A stretch of 64,000 nucleotides of DNA from Betaproteobacteria bacterium (lineage in GTDB: Bacteria; Pseudomonadota; Gammaproteobacteria; Burkholderiales; SG8-41), in assembly GCA_028292435.1 (NCBI GenBank), contig JAQGMI010000170.1, positions 1 through 64,000 on the forward strand. Reading direction: 5' to 3'. The first letter of the stretch is position 1. Every line of letters starts with the position of its first letter. The translations under genes were made by a program, and so were the position numbers. Below, piece after piece: positions 43,850-52,366 of this stretch. The notes under the pieces were generated by a model. The model searched no databases, was not told the DNA's origin, and was given only the letters and a program-made list of their open reading frames with translations.

Positions 43850-45424
43850 ATGGCGGATAAACATCTGGTTTCCATATCGGCGCTGCAGATAAGTGCGGCG
43901 CGCTGGCAGGGCGGCCGCCTGGGCCCCTGTACGGTATTCGAGAACAACGAAGCGGGATTGGCAGCGTTCAAGGACCACCTGGAGCAAAGTTCCCGCTTGC
44001 CGGTCCACATCATGGTCGATGCAGTCGAGGAAGACTATCGTTTTGAATCGTTGCCTCATAGTTTTGGCAGTGATCGAAACGAGATGATTGCCCGGAAACT
44101 GAAGCAGCACTATCGGAGCACGCAATACTGTAGCGCGCGGATGCAAGGTCGGGACACGGGCAAGCGGCGCGACGATCGATATCTTTTCTGTGCGTTGACC
44201 AATCCAGAGTTGATCAACACCTGGCTGCAAGTCGTCACGGCGCTCGAATTACCGGTCGCAGGAATTTATCTGCTGCCCACCGTCAGCGCCATGCTGGTCG
44301 ATAAGCTGAAATCTAAGCAAACCAATCTGTTGGTCGTATCGGTTCACGGCGCCGGATTGCGTCTCAGTTTTTTGCGTGAACAACAGCTTCGCATCAGCCG
44401 TCTGGCAAGAATCGACGGAAACGCAGGCGAAGCGATCAAAAACTACGCGGAAGAGATATCCAACACCCGTCTGTACTTGCACGCACTGCGTGTCATGACA
44501 TTGGACGAGCACCTATCAGTGCTGGTCGTCGACCGTAATGACACCCTGGGCGGACTGGAGCAGACAATCGCCCGGGACAATCCCAATATTGAGTGCCGGC
44601 GTCTGGGAAAAGCTGAGATTCTGTCCAGCCTCAGCATCACCTCGCCGGTGATGGAATCGTCGAGCGATGCGCTATATCTGCACTTGCTGGGGCTTCGCGC
44701 GCCGGACAATAACCTCGCCCCTGCAAATGTCACATTGGGCTATCGTCAGCATCAAATTCGCCGCGGCATTTATGCGTTAAGCGCAGTCACCGCGCTTGCA
44801 GCGGCAGCCTGGTGCGCCCTCAGTGCGTACCAGATATTTGATTCCCGAATCGAAACGGAAAATGCGCGGCGTCAGACGGCCGAATTGCAGGCCAAATATC
44901 AAGAAGCGACTCGCCAATTCCCGGCCGCGCCGACCACGGCGGAAAACCTGCGCCGAGCGGTCGAAGTCTCGCAGAAAATCGGCGCCACGACTCGCACGCC
45001 GGACATCATGATGGACCTCGTGAGCCAATCGCTTGAACGTAATCCCGCAATCGTCATGAAAAGCTTCGAATGGAAATACGATACCGCGGAATTCGCCACG
45101 GCGCGCGAGGCAAGTCCGGGCCAATCGTCAGCACCGGCGTTCGTGCCGCCGCCTGTTTCACAAGGGGGCGGAAAACGTAAAGAGGGCGCGCTGATTGAAG
45201 GCGAGGTTCGACCATTTCGCGGCGATTACCGCGCGGCCATTGATTCGATCAACCGGTTCGCCGACAGTCTCGCGCAGCAGCCAAACGTCGGCGAAGTCAA
45301 AGTCATCAAGTTGCCGCTGAATATCAGCCCGGGACTTACGCTGTCAGGTAATACAACCGACAGCCGCGACCAGTCAGACAGGGCCGAGTTCGTGCTCGTC
45401 GTGTATATGAAGCCAGCCGTATGA
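43850..45424 (+). CDS. mshI: MshI-like assembly protein (fused PilM/PilN-like)
   Basis: The protein has 524 residues. Residues 1-300 resemble an actin-like PilM/GspL domain (LVSISALQISAARWQGG; TNLLVVSVHGAGLRLSFLRE). One membrane helix (ALSAVTALAAAAWCALSAYQ, near 308-327) is followed by a coiled coil and a PilN-like periplasmic domain (VEVSQKIGATTRTPDIMMDL; FRGDYRAAIDSINRFADSLA). It would couple the cytoplasmic motor to periplasmic PilO/P-like partners. It is longer than many MshI proteins. Confidence 0.78.
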   Translation: MADKHLVSISALQISAARWQGGRLGPCTVFENNEAGLAAFKDHLEQSSRLPVHIMVDAVEEDYRFESLPHSFGSDRNEMIARKLKQHYRSTQYCSARMQGRDTGKRRDDRYLFCALTNPELINTWLQVVTALELPVAGIYLLPTVSAMLVDKLKSKQTNLLVVSVHGAGLRLSFLREQQLRISRLARIDGNAGEAIKNYAEEISNTRLYLHALRVMTLDEHLSVLVVDRNDTLGGLEQTIARDNPNIECRRLGKAEILSSLSITSPVMESSSDALYLHLLGLRAPDNNLAPANVTLGYRQHQIRRGIYALSAVTALAAAAWCALSAYQIFDSRIETENARRQTAELQAKYQEATRQFPAAPTTAENLRRAVEVSQKIGATTRTPDIMMDLVSQSLERNPAIVMKSFEWKYDTAEFATAREASPGQSSAPAFVPPPVSQGGGKRKEGALIEGEVRPFRGDYRAAIDSINRFADSLAQQPNVGEVKVIKLPLNISPGLTLSGNTTDSRDQSDRAEFVLVVYMKPAV

Positions 45425-46029
45425 ACGCTGCCGAGCTTAAATCACTACAAACGCCACTGATCATTTTATTGATCGTTATTGCTTTGGCTGCAAGTCTCAT
45501 TTACGAACTTGACCAGACCTTGAGCGCCAGTAAAAAAGATCTCGTTCAGCAGCAGAATCAAATGCGCGAAGCGCGCACCCGCCTGCACAAGTCGGGCGAA
45601 GAAAAAGACGTGATTGTTAAGTACCTGCCCAACTATCAGTATCTGCAACAGATCGGCTTCGCGGGAGATGAACAGCGGCTGAACTGGCTTGAAGGCTTAC
45701 GCCAGGCGAATCAGCAAGCGCGGCTTTTTGGCGTTCAATATCAAATCGGCTCGCAACAACCATATCCTTACGCGGCGGACCTCAATCCCGGTCCATTGAC
45801 GCTCAGCCAGTCAATTATGAAACTTAACTTTCAATTGCTGCATGAAGGCGACCTGATGAGCTTTTTGGCGGCGCTGGGAAAAGAGGGCGCGGGGTTTTTC
45901 TCGGTAAATCAATGCAAGCTTGATCGTATCAACTCCGGGGGCAGTATCCGCTTTCAGCCGAACTTGCGCGCAAGCTGCGACATTGCCTGGATCACGCTGC
46001 GTCCGGCAAATTCTGGAGAGCGCAAATAA
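45421..46029 (+). CDS. mshJ: MshJ/PilO-like assembly protein
   Basis: The protein has 202 residues, starting within the stop of the preceding gene (4-base overlap). One N-terminal membrane helix (PLIILLIVIALAASLIYELD) leads to a coiled coil (SKKDLVQQQNQMREARTRLH) and a ferredoxin-like domain (SQSIMKLNFQLLHEGDLMSF, then FFSVNQCKLDRI), the PilO/GspM layout. It should dimerise with the PilN-like part of the MshI protein. Confidence 0.8.
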   Translation: MNAAELKSLQTPLIILLIVIALAASLIYELDQTLSASKKDLVQQQNQMREARTRLHKSGEEKDVIVKYLPNYQYLQQIGFAGDEQRLNWLEGLRQANQQARLFGVQYQIGSQQPYPYAADLNPGPLTLSQSIMKLNFQLLHEGDLMSFLAALGKEGAGFFSVNQCKLDRINSGGSIRFQPNLRASCDIAWITLRPANSGERK

Positions 46030-46637
46030 TGCGCGGTTACGGCTCACTTCTTATCGTGCTGTTGTCATGCGCAAACGCAACGTTTGCGGCAGACCTCGGC
46101 CGCATGTTTTTCACGCCGGCGCAGCGCGCAACTCTTGACAATGCCCGCAAGCAAAACATTCGCTCGGAGATCAGCAACGATGGCGAACAACAGTCGGCCG
46201 CGGCGCCCGTAGCTCAAAACGTCAGCGTCAACGGATTTATCAGGCGCAGCGATGGCAAGAACACCATCTGGCTGAATAGTCGCGCCGTCACCGAACAACA
46301 ACCAGGCAGCATCAATGCGGCTATCGGCAAAACCGATGATCGTGTCCATTTGAATGTGCCTGATAGCGGACGCAAGCTGGATTTGAAGGTAGGCCAGACG
46401 GTCGAAGTCGTCAGCGGGACTATCGAAGAAAATTATTTACGGCGCCCGTTGCCTAAACCGGAGGGAAAAATAGCTGCGGAAGGCGAAAAGGCAGGGACGG
46501 ACGTGCCAAAAGTCACACAGGCGAAGCCGGCGGAAGCCTTAAAATCTCGTCGTTCTTCCCAGCAACGGGCCGGGCGCAGTACAGATGGCGATATTCGCGA
46601 CGAACCGCGCGCGGACGAACTTACGAACAAACAGTGA
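46029..46637 (+). CDS. mshK: MshK-like periplasmic protein
   Basis: The protein has 202 residues and shares one base with the previous stop (TAATG). A signal peptide (SLLIVLLSCANATFA) is followed by FTPAQRATLDNARKQ and a small beta domain (VSVNGFIRRSDGKNTIWLNS; LDLKVGQTVEVVSGTIEENY), which resembles MshK/PilP. The last 60 residues are charged and low-complexity. It is likely to bridge the inner-membrane platform and the secretin. Similarity is positional and motif-level only. Confidence 0.68.
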   Translation: MRGYGSLLIVLLSCANATFAADLGRMFFTPAQRATLDNARKQNIRSEISNDGEQQSAAAPVAQNVSVNGFIRRSDGKNTIWLNSRAVTEQQPGSINAAIGKTDDRVHLNVPDSGRKLDLKVGQTVEVVSGTIEENYLRRPLPKPEGKIAAEGEKAGTDVPKVTQAKPAEALKSRRSSQQRAGRSTDGDIRDEPRADELTNKQ

Positions 46638-46668
46638 TCGGAATTTCGTTGTCAGTGTCGCCGCAGAT

Positions 46669-47859
46669 ATGCTAACGATCGAACGTGACGTTGTTAACCG
46701 CGCATGCGGTCAACGCGGTTATGCGATGCTCGCGCTTATTGCGGCCTTAGGTATCGCCACGACTGCGGTAGTCGTCACGTCGCTGAGTTCAACCGCGGTT
46801 CGCAACGAACAAGGCCGAAAAACAAGCGCAGCGTTGGCGTTAGCCAAGCAGGCATTGATCGCCAGCGCCGCTTCAAACGAACTTCATCCAGGTGCCTTGC
46901 CCTGCCCTGATGTAACAGGTCCCGATAACGTACCGGATGGAATATCCGACCCCGTGATCGGCGCCTGCACTGCAATGATTGGCCGCCTGCCATGGCAAAC
47001 ACTCGGTTTGCCCGAGTTACGCGACGCTGATGCGGAGCAACTTTGGTACGCGCTTTCCACTAATTTTCAAGATTCGAGTCAAATCAACTCCAGAACCGCG
47101 GGCGACCTTACGCTGACCGGCACGATCAACGCGACTGCAGTGGTTGCGATTGTGTTTTCAGCCGGCATGGCACTCAATAACGGCGACTCCCGCCAGCGCA
47201 CGCCGGCCAATATCAACAACCCCGCTGCTTACCTGGAAAGTTATGACAGCGGAAATCCCCTTCAATTTACCACCTGCGCCCCTGACAATCTGCATAAGTG
47301 CCCGGACGGCAGCCTCTATAACGATCAACTGGCTGTGATTTCTGCGATCGACGTTTTTGCTCTCGTGCAACGACGCGTTGCAATGGAAATACAAAAAGCT
47401 TTGAAGGCATATTACAGTTCGCATGGCAACAAACTGCCATGGCCTGCACAGACTTGCCCGACTTCCACTGCGTGCACGGTAATGGCCTCTCCGGTTCCAC
47501 CACCGGTTCAGTCGGTATCCACCGGGTATCTTCCCGTCACCGATCTCACGTTACCCGCCTGGTTCGTCGCTAATAACTGGAATTTAATTTTGGGAACCGA
47601 CGGCGCAAACGGATACTACGTTGACAGCGACTGTGCGGCCGGCACGACGGCACTCACAGACGATGGCCGCACGAGCCAATGCGGTTCTGCGTTTGCCCGC
47701 GTTAGTTTCGGAACCGACGGAGTCTTTCTCGGCGCAACGGGTGGCTTCCCCAATGCAGGCACTACGACGGTTTTGACTTTCAGCGGCATAAACGCGGGCT
47801 ACGCTAACCACGAAGCATCGACGCTGAAGGCGGCGGTGCTGCTCGCGCAACTCCAATAA
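46669..47859 (+). CDS. minor pseudopilin-like protein with LPCPD module (first of three)
   Basis: The protein has 396 residues from ATG 46669. A basic leader ends QRG, followed by YAMLALIAALGIATTAVVVT. This resembles a prepilin-peptidase site but has no Glu at +5, as in GspK tip pseudopilins. The exported part contains LPCPDVT..DGISDP at 46897-46953 and GRLPWQTLGLPELRDADAEQ right after, a module repeated in the two genes downstream. Many cysteines suggest disulfides. It is probably a tip or priming subunit, by inference from leader type, size and place. ATG 46585 is an unlikely alternative because it overlaps the preceding gene. Confidence 0.68.
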   Translation: MLTIERDVVNRACGQRGYAMLALIAALGIATTAVVVTSLSSTAVRNEQGRKTSAALALAKQALIASAASNELHPGALPCPDVTGPDNVPDGISDPVIGACTAMIGRLPWQTLGLPELRDADAEQLWYALSTNFQDSSQINSRTAGDLTLTGTINATAVVAIVFSAGMALNNGDSRQRTPANINNPAAYLESYDSGNPLQFTTCAPDNLHKCPDGSLYNDQLAVISAIDVFALVQRRVAMEIQKALKAYYSSHGNKLPWPAQTCPTSTACTVMASPVPPPVQSVSTGYLPVTDLTLPAWFVANNWNLILGTDGANGYYVDSDCAAGTTALTDDGRTSQCGSAFARVSFGTDGVFLGATGGFPNAGTTTVLTFSGINAGYANHEASTLKAAVLLAQLQ

Positions 47860-47869
47860 CACCTAATCC

Positions 47870-48619
47870 TTGGCACACGGTTCTTCGCGACATCGACTCA
47901 GCGTTCGTCTAGATCGCAGGGGCTCATCGCGCAACATTGGCTTTACACTGATCGAGATAGCCATTTCAATGTTGATTATCACGCTTCTTGCTACGGTGCT
48001 GCTCACGCCGATCACGACGCAGGTCACGCAGGCCAAAATGTCGGCCGCTAAAACTGATCTTGACCAGATAAACGAGGCACTGATCGGCTTCGCACTCGCT
48101 CAACCCAAGCCTTATTTGCCGTGCCCTGACACCACAGGCGATGGCATTGCAGATCCGTGCGCAAACGTGCTTACCACCGGGACGACTGAAGGAAACGTAC
48201 CTTGGGTGACCCTGAATGTTCCAGCAATGGATCCCTGGGGCCAGCGTTATAGGTACCGCGTAAACAACGCGTTTACTGATAGTACGAACGGTTTCAGCCT
48301 GACCACAGCGCCCAGCGGGGCGGCGTGCACGCATCCCGGCAATGCGAGCGGCTTTATCAAAGTATGCGGTTCGGCAACAGCCGCGACCTGCACCACGACA
48401 ACCCTTGCCAACGGCGTACCTGCGATAATTTTCTCGTTTGGCCCGAACGGCCAGACCGCCTCAGTCAGTCCTGACGAAGCCGAAAATAGCGACTTGGATT
48501 GCCTGTTTGTCAGCCACACCTATTCGTCCGGTGTCGGCACCGAATTCGATGACTTGCTGGTATGGCTCTCGCCTGCCGTCTTGATGAGCCGCATGGTGAC
48601 GGCGCAAAAACTGCCTTAA
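47870..48619 (+). CDS. prepilin-type pseudopilin with LPCPD module (second of three)
   Basis: The protein has 249 residues; TTG 47870 is the only sensible start and lacks a clear ribosome site, so expression may rely on coupling to the gene 10 bases upstream. The leader ends NIG with FTLIEIAISMLIITLLATVL after it, a full type IV prepilin site with Glu at +5. The helical neck (ITTQVTQAKMSAAKTDLDQI) is followed by LPCPDTTGDGIADP at 48116-48157 and PWVTL..PWGQRYRYRV. It resembles GspG/H-like pseudopilins in the first part. Confidence 0.78.
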   Translation: MAHGSSRHRLSVRLDRRGSSRNIGFTLIEIAISMLIITLLATVLLTPITTQVTQAKMSAAKTDLDQINEALIGFALAQPKPYLPCPDTTGDGIADPCANVLTTGTTEGNVPWVTLNVPAMDPWGQRYRYRVNNAFTDSTNGFSLTTAPSGAACTHPGNASGFIKVCGSATAATCTTTTLANGVPAIIFSFGPNGQTASVSPDEAENSDLDCLFVSHTYSSGVGTEFDDLLVWLSPAVLMSRMVTAQKLP

Positions 48620-48758
48620 TTTCATTACAATGGCATAATCGTTCACAGCTGCGGTTGCTGATCGAATCGTCATTCAAGTTCGCCGACTCGATACGGTAAC
48701 TCAAGCCCGTCCCGAATGCGTGGTCCGCATTCACCCCGAGTTAATTTTTAACGGCCCG

Positions 48759-49820
48759 ATGAAGCACCGTCGACAGTCTCAACGCGGATATGTAGCGATT
48801 TTTCTACTTGCCGTGTTTTGCACTTTGGGCGCAACGTGGGTCGTGACCGGGCTAGGCGCGGGCGCTGTGCAAAACGAACGCGATCGCAAGACTGCTGCGG
48901 TATTGGGGCGCGCAAAACAAGCGGTCATCGGGCGAGCAACCGTTGACGCATCGCTTCCAGGCAGTTTGCCATGCCCTGATCTGCTGACAAACATTGCCGG
49001 CACAAATATCCCGAACGACGGCATCGCCGACCTGTTCGCGGGATCGAATTGCCCGAGCTACATCGGGCGTTTGCCCTGGCGCACGTTGGGCCTTGATGAC
49101 CTCCGCGACGCCGACGGCGAGCGCCTGTGGTACGCCCTTTCGCCCAATTTCCGCGACTTTGCGAGCCAGGTGCTCATCAACGATGCAACGACGGGGTCGC
49201 TTTCGGTTACCGGCGAATCCATGCTCACAAACGTCGTAGCAGTTATTTTCGCGCCGGGCGCTGCGTTGAATTCACAATTACGCGGCAGCGTTTCTGAGAA
49301 AAATAGCGTCATAAATTATCTGGATGGAGCAAATGCAGCGGGCGGATCCGCCTTTGTGTCGCCAGCCCCGGATGCGAAGTTCAATGACCGATTGGTCGCG
49401 ATTACCGTAGCGGATCTCATTTCGTTTGTCGAAAGACGCGTAGCCAAGGAAACAACTGTGGGCCTTAGCCGGTATTTTTCCGCACATTCAATATTGCCGA
49501 ATCCAGCGCTGGTCTCGGACTTTTCCTGTCAACCGCACGGGGACCCGAGCTTGTGCCTTCCATCGGTAACATTGGTGCCCGGATTTCTCCCGCGAAACCT
49601 GACTCCGGGCGTTGGCTGGCCGGGCACTATTTTTCCAACCTGGTTCAACGCAAATTGGCGCACGTCGGTTGGTTATACAGTGGCACCTGAATGTACTTCG
49701 TTACCACCTTGCCTGAACACAACTTTCAGCGCTGTCACTGATGCAGGCATTGCACCCCCGAAGGTTACGTTGGTCATCGGCACGATGCGGCAATTTACCG
49801 TTCGGGTCATTGCGCCTTAA
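48759..49820 (+). CDS. minor pseudopilin-like protein with LPCPD module (third of three)
   Basis: The protein has 353 residues from ATG 48759. The leader MKHRRQSQRG is followed by YVAIFLLAVFCTLGATWVVT, again lacking Glu at +5. LPCPDLL..NDGIADL is at 48966-49031, followed by GRLPWRTLGLDDLRDADGER. It is a clear paralogue of the first LPCPD protein (both have VQNE/VRNE..RKT..LG/LAKQAVI after the membrane segment). Its stop overlaps that of the convergent kinase gene by 4 bases within TTAA. Confidence 0.68.
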   Translation: MKHRRQSQRGYVAIFLLAVFCTLGATWVVTGLGAGAVQNERDRKTAAVLGRAKQAVIGRATVDASLPGSLPCPDLLTNIAGTNIPNDGIADLFAGSNCPSYIGRLPWRTLGLDDLRDADGERLWYALSPNFRDFASQVLINDATTGSLSVTGESMLTNVVAVIFAPGAALNSQLRGSVSEKNSVINYLDGANAAGGSAFVSPAPDAKFNDRLVAITVADLISFVERRVAKETTVGLSRYFSAHSILPNPALVSDFSCQPHGDPSLCLPSVTLVPGFLPRNLTPGVGWPGTIFPTWFNANWRTSVGYTVAPECTSLPPCLNTTFSAVTDAGIAPPKVTLVIGTMRQFTVRVIAP

Positions 49821-51517
49821 GCAATCTTACGTAGCTCGAAGCAGACATTGCCGGCTTCGTTGTTGACGAGCGTCAGACTGTACCCTGCCTGCTCCGCCTG
49901 CCGTGCTGCTTGATACAGACCGATTCCGAGACCGCTGCGCGACGGCACTGGCACCGAAAACAGTTTAGCGGCGACTTGTTTTGCCACAGCCGCGCCGCTA
50001 TCGCGTATCGTCAGGCAACCGCCATGAGCAGCGTCAAACGTGACAGTAATTTTTGTATTTGCATCCTGTTGTGCTTTGGCAATCGCGTTTTGCAGAAGGT
50101 TTTCAGTAACACTGTCGAAGAGTTCCGACGGCACCACGACATCAGCACGCGGCTTGTACTCGGCAAACGTGATGTCCCCGCGCGTGTAACGCTGCTTGAG
50201 TCCTTCCCACCATGACAATGCACTCACCGGCGAGATCGCCGCCTGGTGCGGTGCCTGCAATTTTTCAAGCGTCACTGTCAAGCGCTGGGCGATTTGCGGC
50301 AATTGCCTTTTGACCAGGCCTTGCAATGCAGCGGCTTCACTCTCGCTGCTGGTCTCGGCAGCGGCGCAGAGCGAACGCAGCGACTGCAAAAGGTTCTTGA
50401 CGTCGTGCGTGAGCCGCGCGCCGGTTTCATAAATGGCCTGTGTATACGCGTTCGTGCGCTGAACTTCTTCACGCTGCTTCGCTTCATAAAAATGGCCGAG
50501 CATCTGAGTAAGCAGTTTGAGGTGCAGCAGCAGCGACGGACTCAACGACCACTTGGTGTGAAATGTGAGCGTCAAATCCTGGAATGCATATTCAGCCTGA
50601 AAGCGCGAACGCGCGCCGAGCTCACCGCTGCTGTGTGCCGCATGCCAGGACAGTCCTGCCACCCACGGCAGTTCGCACATGTCATGTAATGCCAGCGAAA
50701 GGAAGCGGGCAGGGTCCCGCTCACGCTCGGCCAGATCCGCCAGCCCTTTAACCCAGCGCTCGAACGGCAATCCAAGGCTCATCAGGTAGCGCGAGAGCAA
50801 ATGACCGATACCCGTAAATCCGGTATGCGGGTTCCACAACCAGCTCAATGTCACAAGCACGAGCCCCATCACCATCAAACTTTGCGCCAGCGCGAGAGAA
50901 TAATCGCCGTGGCTTATCTGCTTGACGACAAAGCTGCCGAGCACGAGTCCGGTCACTAGCAGGAACAACATAAGGCTGTAAAAAAGATCGACCGCCAGCG
51001 GCGACGCGCGGACTGCAACTGGCACCCGGATGGCGATCATCGCCAGCAGCAACACCGGCAACACGTAACGCACCAGAACGACCACCGGCGTATCGTATTG
51101 CTGATCAGTAAACAGGTGCGGCACGACCCACACCAGCAATAGAGTGAGCAGATAAAGCGCGGCAAGCAGCGCCGCAAGCCGCTGCCGCGACTGCTCGATC
51201 CCAAAAAGATTACCGCCGATCAATGCAAAGAGCACCGCAAGCCAGACGGCCATCAGCCACCAGTTGTTCCAGCCAGCCAGCAACAAGCCGACGATGACGA
51301 CAAGGAACGCCTGCCTTGAATCGAGATTGCGCTCGCCGCGCCATACCGGCTGCCAGATCAGGAAGATGCCGAAATGCACCAGCAGCATAGCGCGCGAAAA
51401 TATGGTGTCGATGCCCCACGCCAAAGCAGCGTGCAATGCGAGCAGCATGCCGCCGAGCAATATCTGCGGATTGCTCGCCATCAGCTTCTGCTGGGATCCT
51501 GCCGTCGTTGCATTCAC
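49817..51517 (-). CDS. polytopic membrane histidine kinase (PrsK-like)
   Basis: The protein has 566 residues from GTG 51517, with GAGGAGG eight bases upstream. The first 230 residues contain seven or more hydrophobic helices. A GAF-like middle region follows. The phosphorylatable histidine is probably His371 in RLTHDVKNLLQSLRSL, a PrsK-like H box. The ATPase domain has an N box (ENLLQNAIAKA), G1 (IRDSG) and G2 (SGLGIGLYQAARQAEQAG). It is transcribed against the pilus genes and divergently from the ABC permease. It is probably the partner of the regulator at 34515; no other kinase was seen in the window. Confidence 0.88.
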   Translation of the reverse strand: MNATTAGSQQKLMASNPQILLGGMLLALHAALAWGIDTIFSRAMLLVHFGIFLIWQPVWRGERNLDSRQAFLVVIVGLLLAGWNNWWLMAVWLAVLFALIGGNLFGIEQSRQRLAALLAALYLLTLLLVWVVPHLFTDQQYDTPVVVLVRYVLPVLLLAMIAIRVPVAVRASPLAVDLFYSLMLFLLVTGLVLGSFVVKQISHGDYSLALAQSLMVMGLVLVTLSWLWNPHTGFTGIGHLLSRYLMSLGLPFERWVKGLADLAERERDPARFLSLALHDMCELPWVAGLSWHAAHSSGELGARSRFQAEYAFQDLTLTFHTKWSLSPSLLLHLKLLTQMLGHFYEAKQREEVQRTNAYTQAIYETGARLTHDVKNLLQSLRSLCAAAETSSESEAAALQGLVKRQLPQIAQRLTVTLEKLQAPHQAAISPVSALSWWEGLKQRYTRGDITFAEYKPRADVVVPSELFDSVTENLLQNAIAKAQQDANTKITVTFDAAHGGCLTIRDSGAAVAKQVAAKLFSVPVPSRSGLGIGLYQAARQAEQAGYSLTLVNNEAGNVCFELRKIA

Positions 51518-51580
51518 CGCTGTGGCCTCCTCATCGCCGTGGCCGGGTTTTCGTTATACTGACCGGAACCGAATGAAAGC

Positions 51581-52366
51581 ATGAATTATTCCATGGGTCG
51601 GCAAAAAATCTTAACGCTCGCGCGCTTCACATTGCTCGAAGCGTTGCGCACGCGCCTCGAATGGGTTTTTGTGATCGCTCTGGCAGCAGTCTTCGGTGCA
51701 GCTTATTTTGCGCAGACACTGGCAATAACGGAAAGCGCGCGCGTGCAAATCGTTTTCTCGGCAACCGCGTCGCGTCTCATCGCGGTCTTTGTACTAAGCC
51801 TTTATATTTTGACCAGCATCGTGCGTGAATTTAACGACAAGGGACTGGAACTCACATTATCGTTCGATCTGCGGCGTTCCGACTACATTTTTGGCCGCTT
51901 GCTCGGCTTTACACTGATCGCGTTCGTGATGGCGCTGCTCGCAGGCCTCCCGCAAATGATATTGGCTCCGCTGTCGGCCGCGTTGCAGTGGAGTTGCGCG
52001 CTCGCCTTCGAACTGACGATCGTAGCGGCGTTGAGCCTGTTTTGCGTCATGACATTCACCCAATTGATGCCGGCGGCGAGTTTTGTCGCCGGCTTCTACC
52101 TCTTAGCACGCAGCCTGTCAGCCATCCGGCTGATCAGCGATACCTCAGTCGTCGGTTACAACGTGCAGTCGCGCGAAGTGATGGGTTGGCTGGTCGACGT
52201 ACTCGCGTTGGTATTGCCTTCGCTCGACCGCTTCAGTCAAAGTGCATGGCTGGTAGACGGTACGGCCCAATGGTCAGCGGTCGGCGTCTGCGCCGTGCAG
52301 GCGGTGATTTATTCGACGCTGCTTATTGCTGCGGCGATTTTCGATTTTTACCGCCGTAACCTGTGA
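51581..52366 (+). CDS. ABC-2 type permease, partner of the ATPase at 33712
   Basis: The protein has 261 residues with about six membrane helices (WVFVIALAAVFGAAYFAQTL; LIAVFVLSLYILTSIVREFN; LIAFVMALLAGLPQMILAPL). The cytoplasmic ARFTLLEALRTRLEW and the ELTLSFDLRRSDYIFGRLLG segments fit ABC-2 permeases of the YhaP/CcmB-like type. No ATPase is adjacent. The substrate is unknown. The gene starts 63 bases from the kinase start in the opposite direction and overlaps the next gene by 4 bases. Confidence 0.82.
   Translation: MNYSMGRQKILTLARFTLLEALRTRLEWVFVIALAAVFGAAYFAQTLAITESARVQIVFSATASRLIAVFVLSLYILTSIVREFNDKGLELTLSFDLRRSDYIFGRLLGFTLIAFVMALLAGLPQMILAPLSAALQWSCALAFELTIVAALSLFCVMTFTQLMPAASFVAGFYLLARSLSAIRLISDTSVVGYNVQSREVMGWLVDVLALVLPSLDRFSQSAWLVDGTAQWSAVGVCAVQAVIYSTLLIAAAIFDFYRRNL

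Noticed and set aside
46585..46668. ATG 46585 as start of the first LPCPD gene
   Set aside because: It would overlap the MshK-like gene by 53 bases and give an overlong leader; ATG 46669 gives a leader of usual size.
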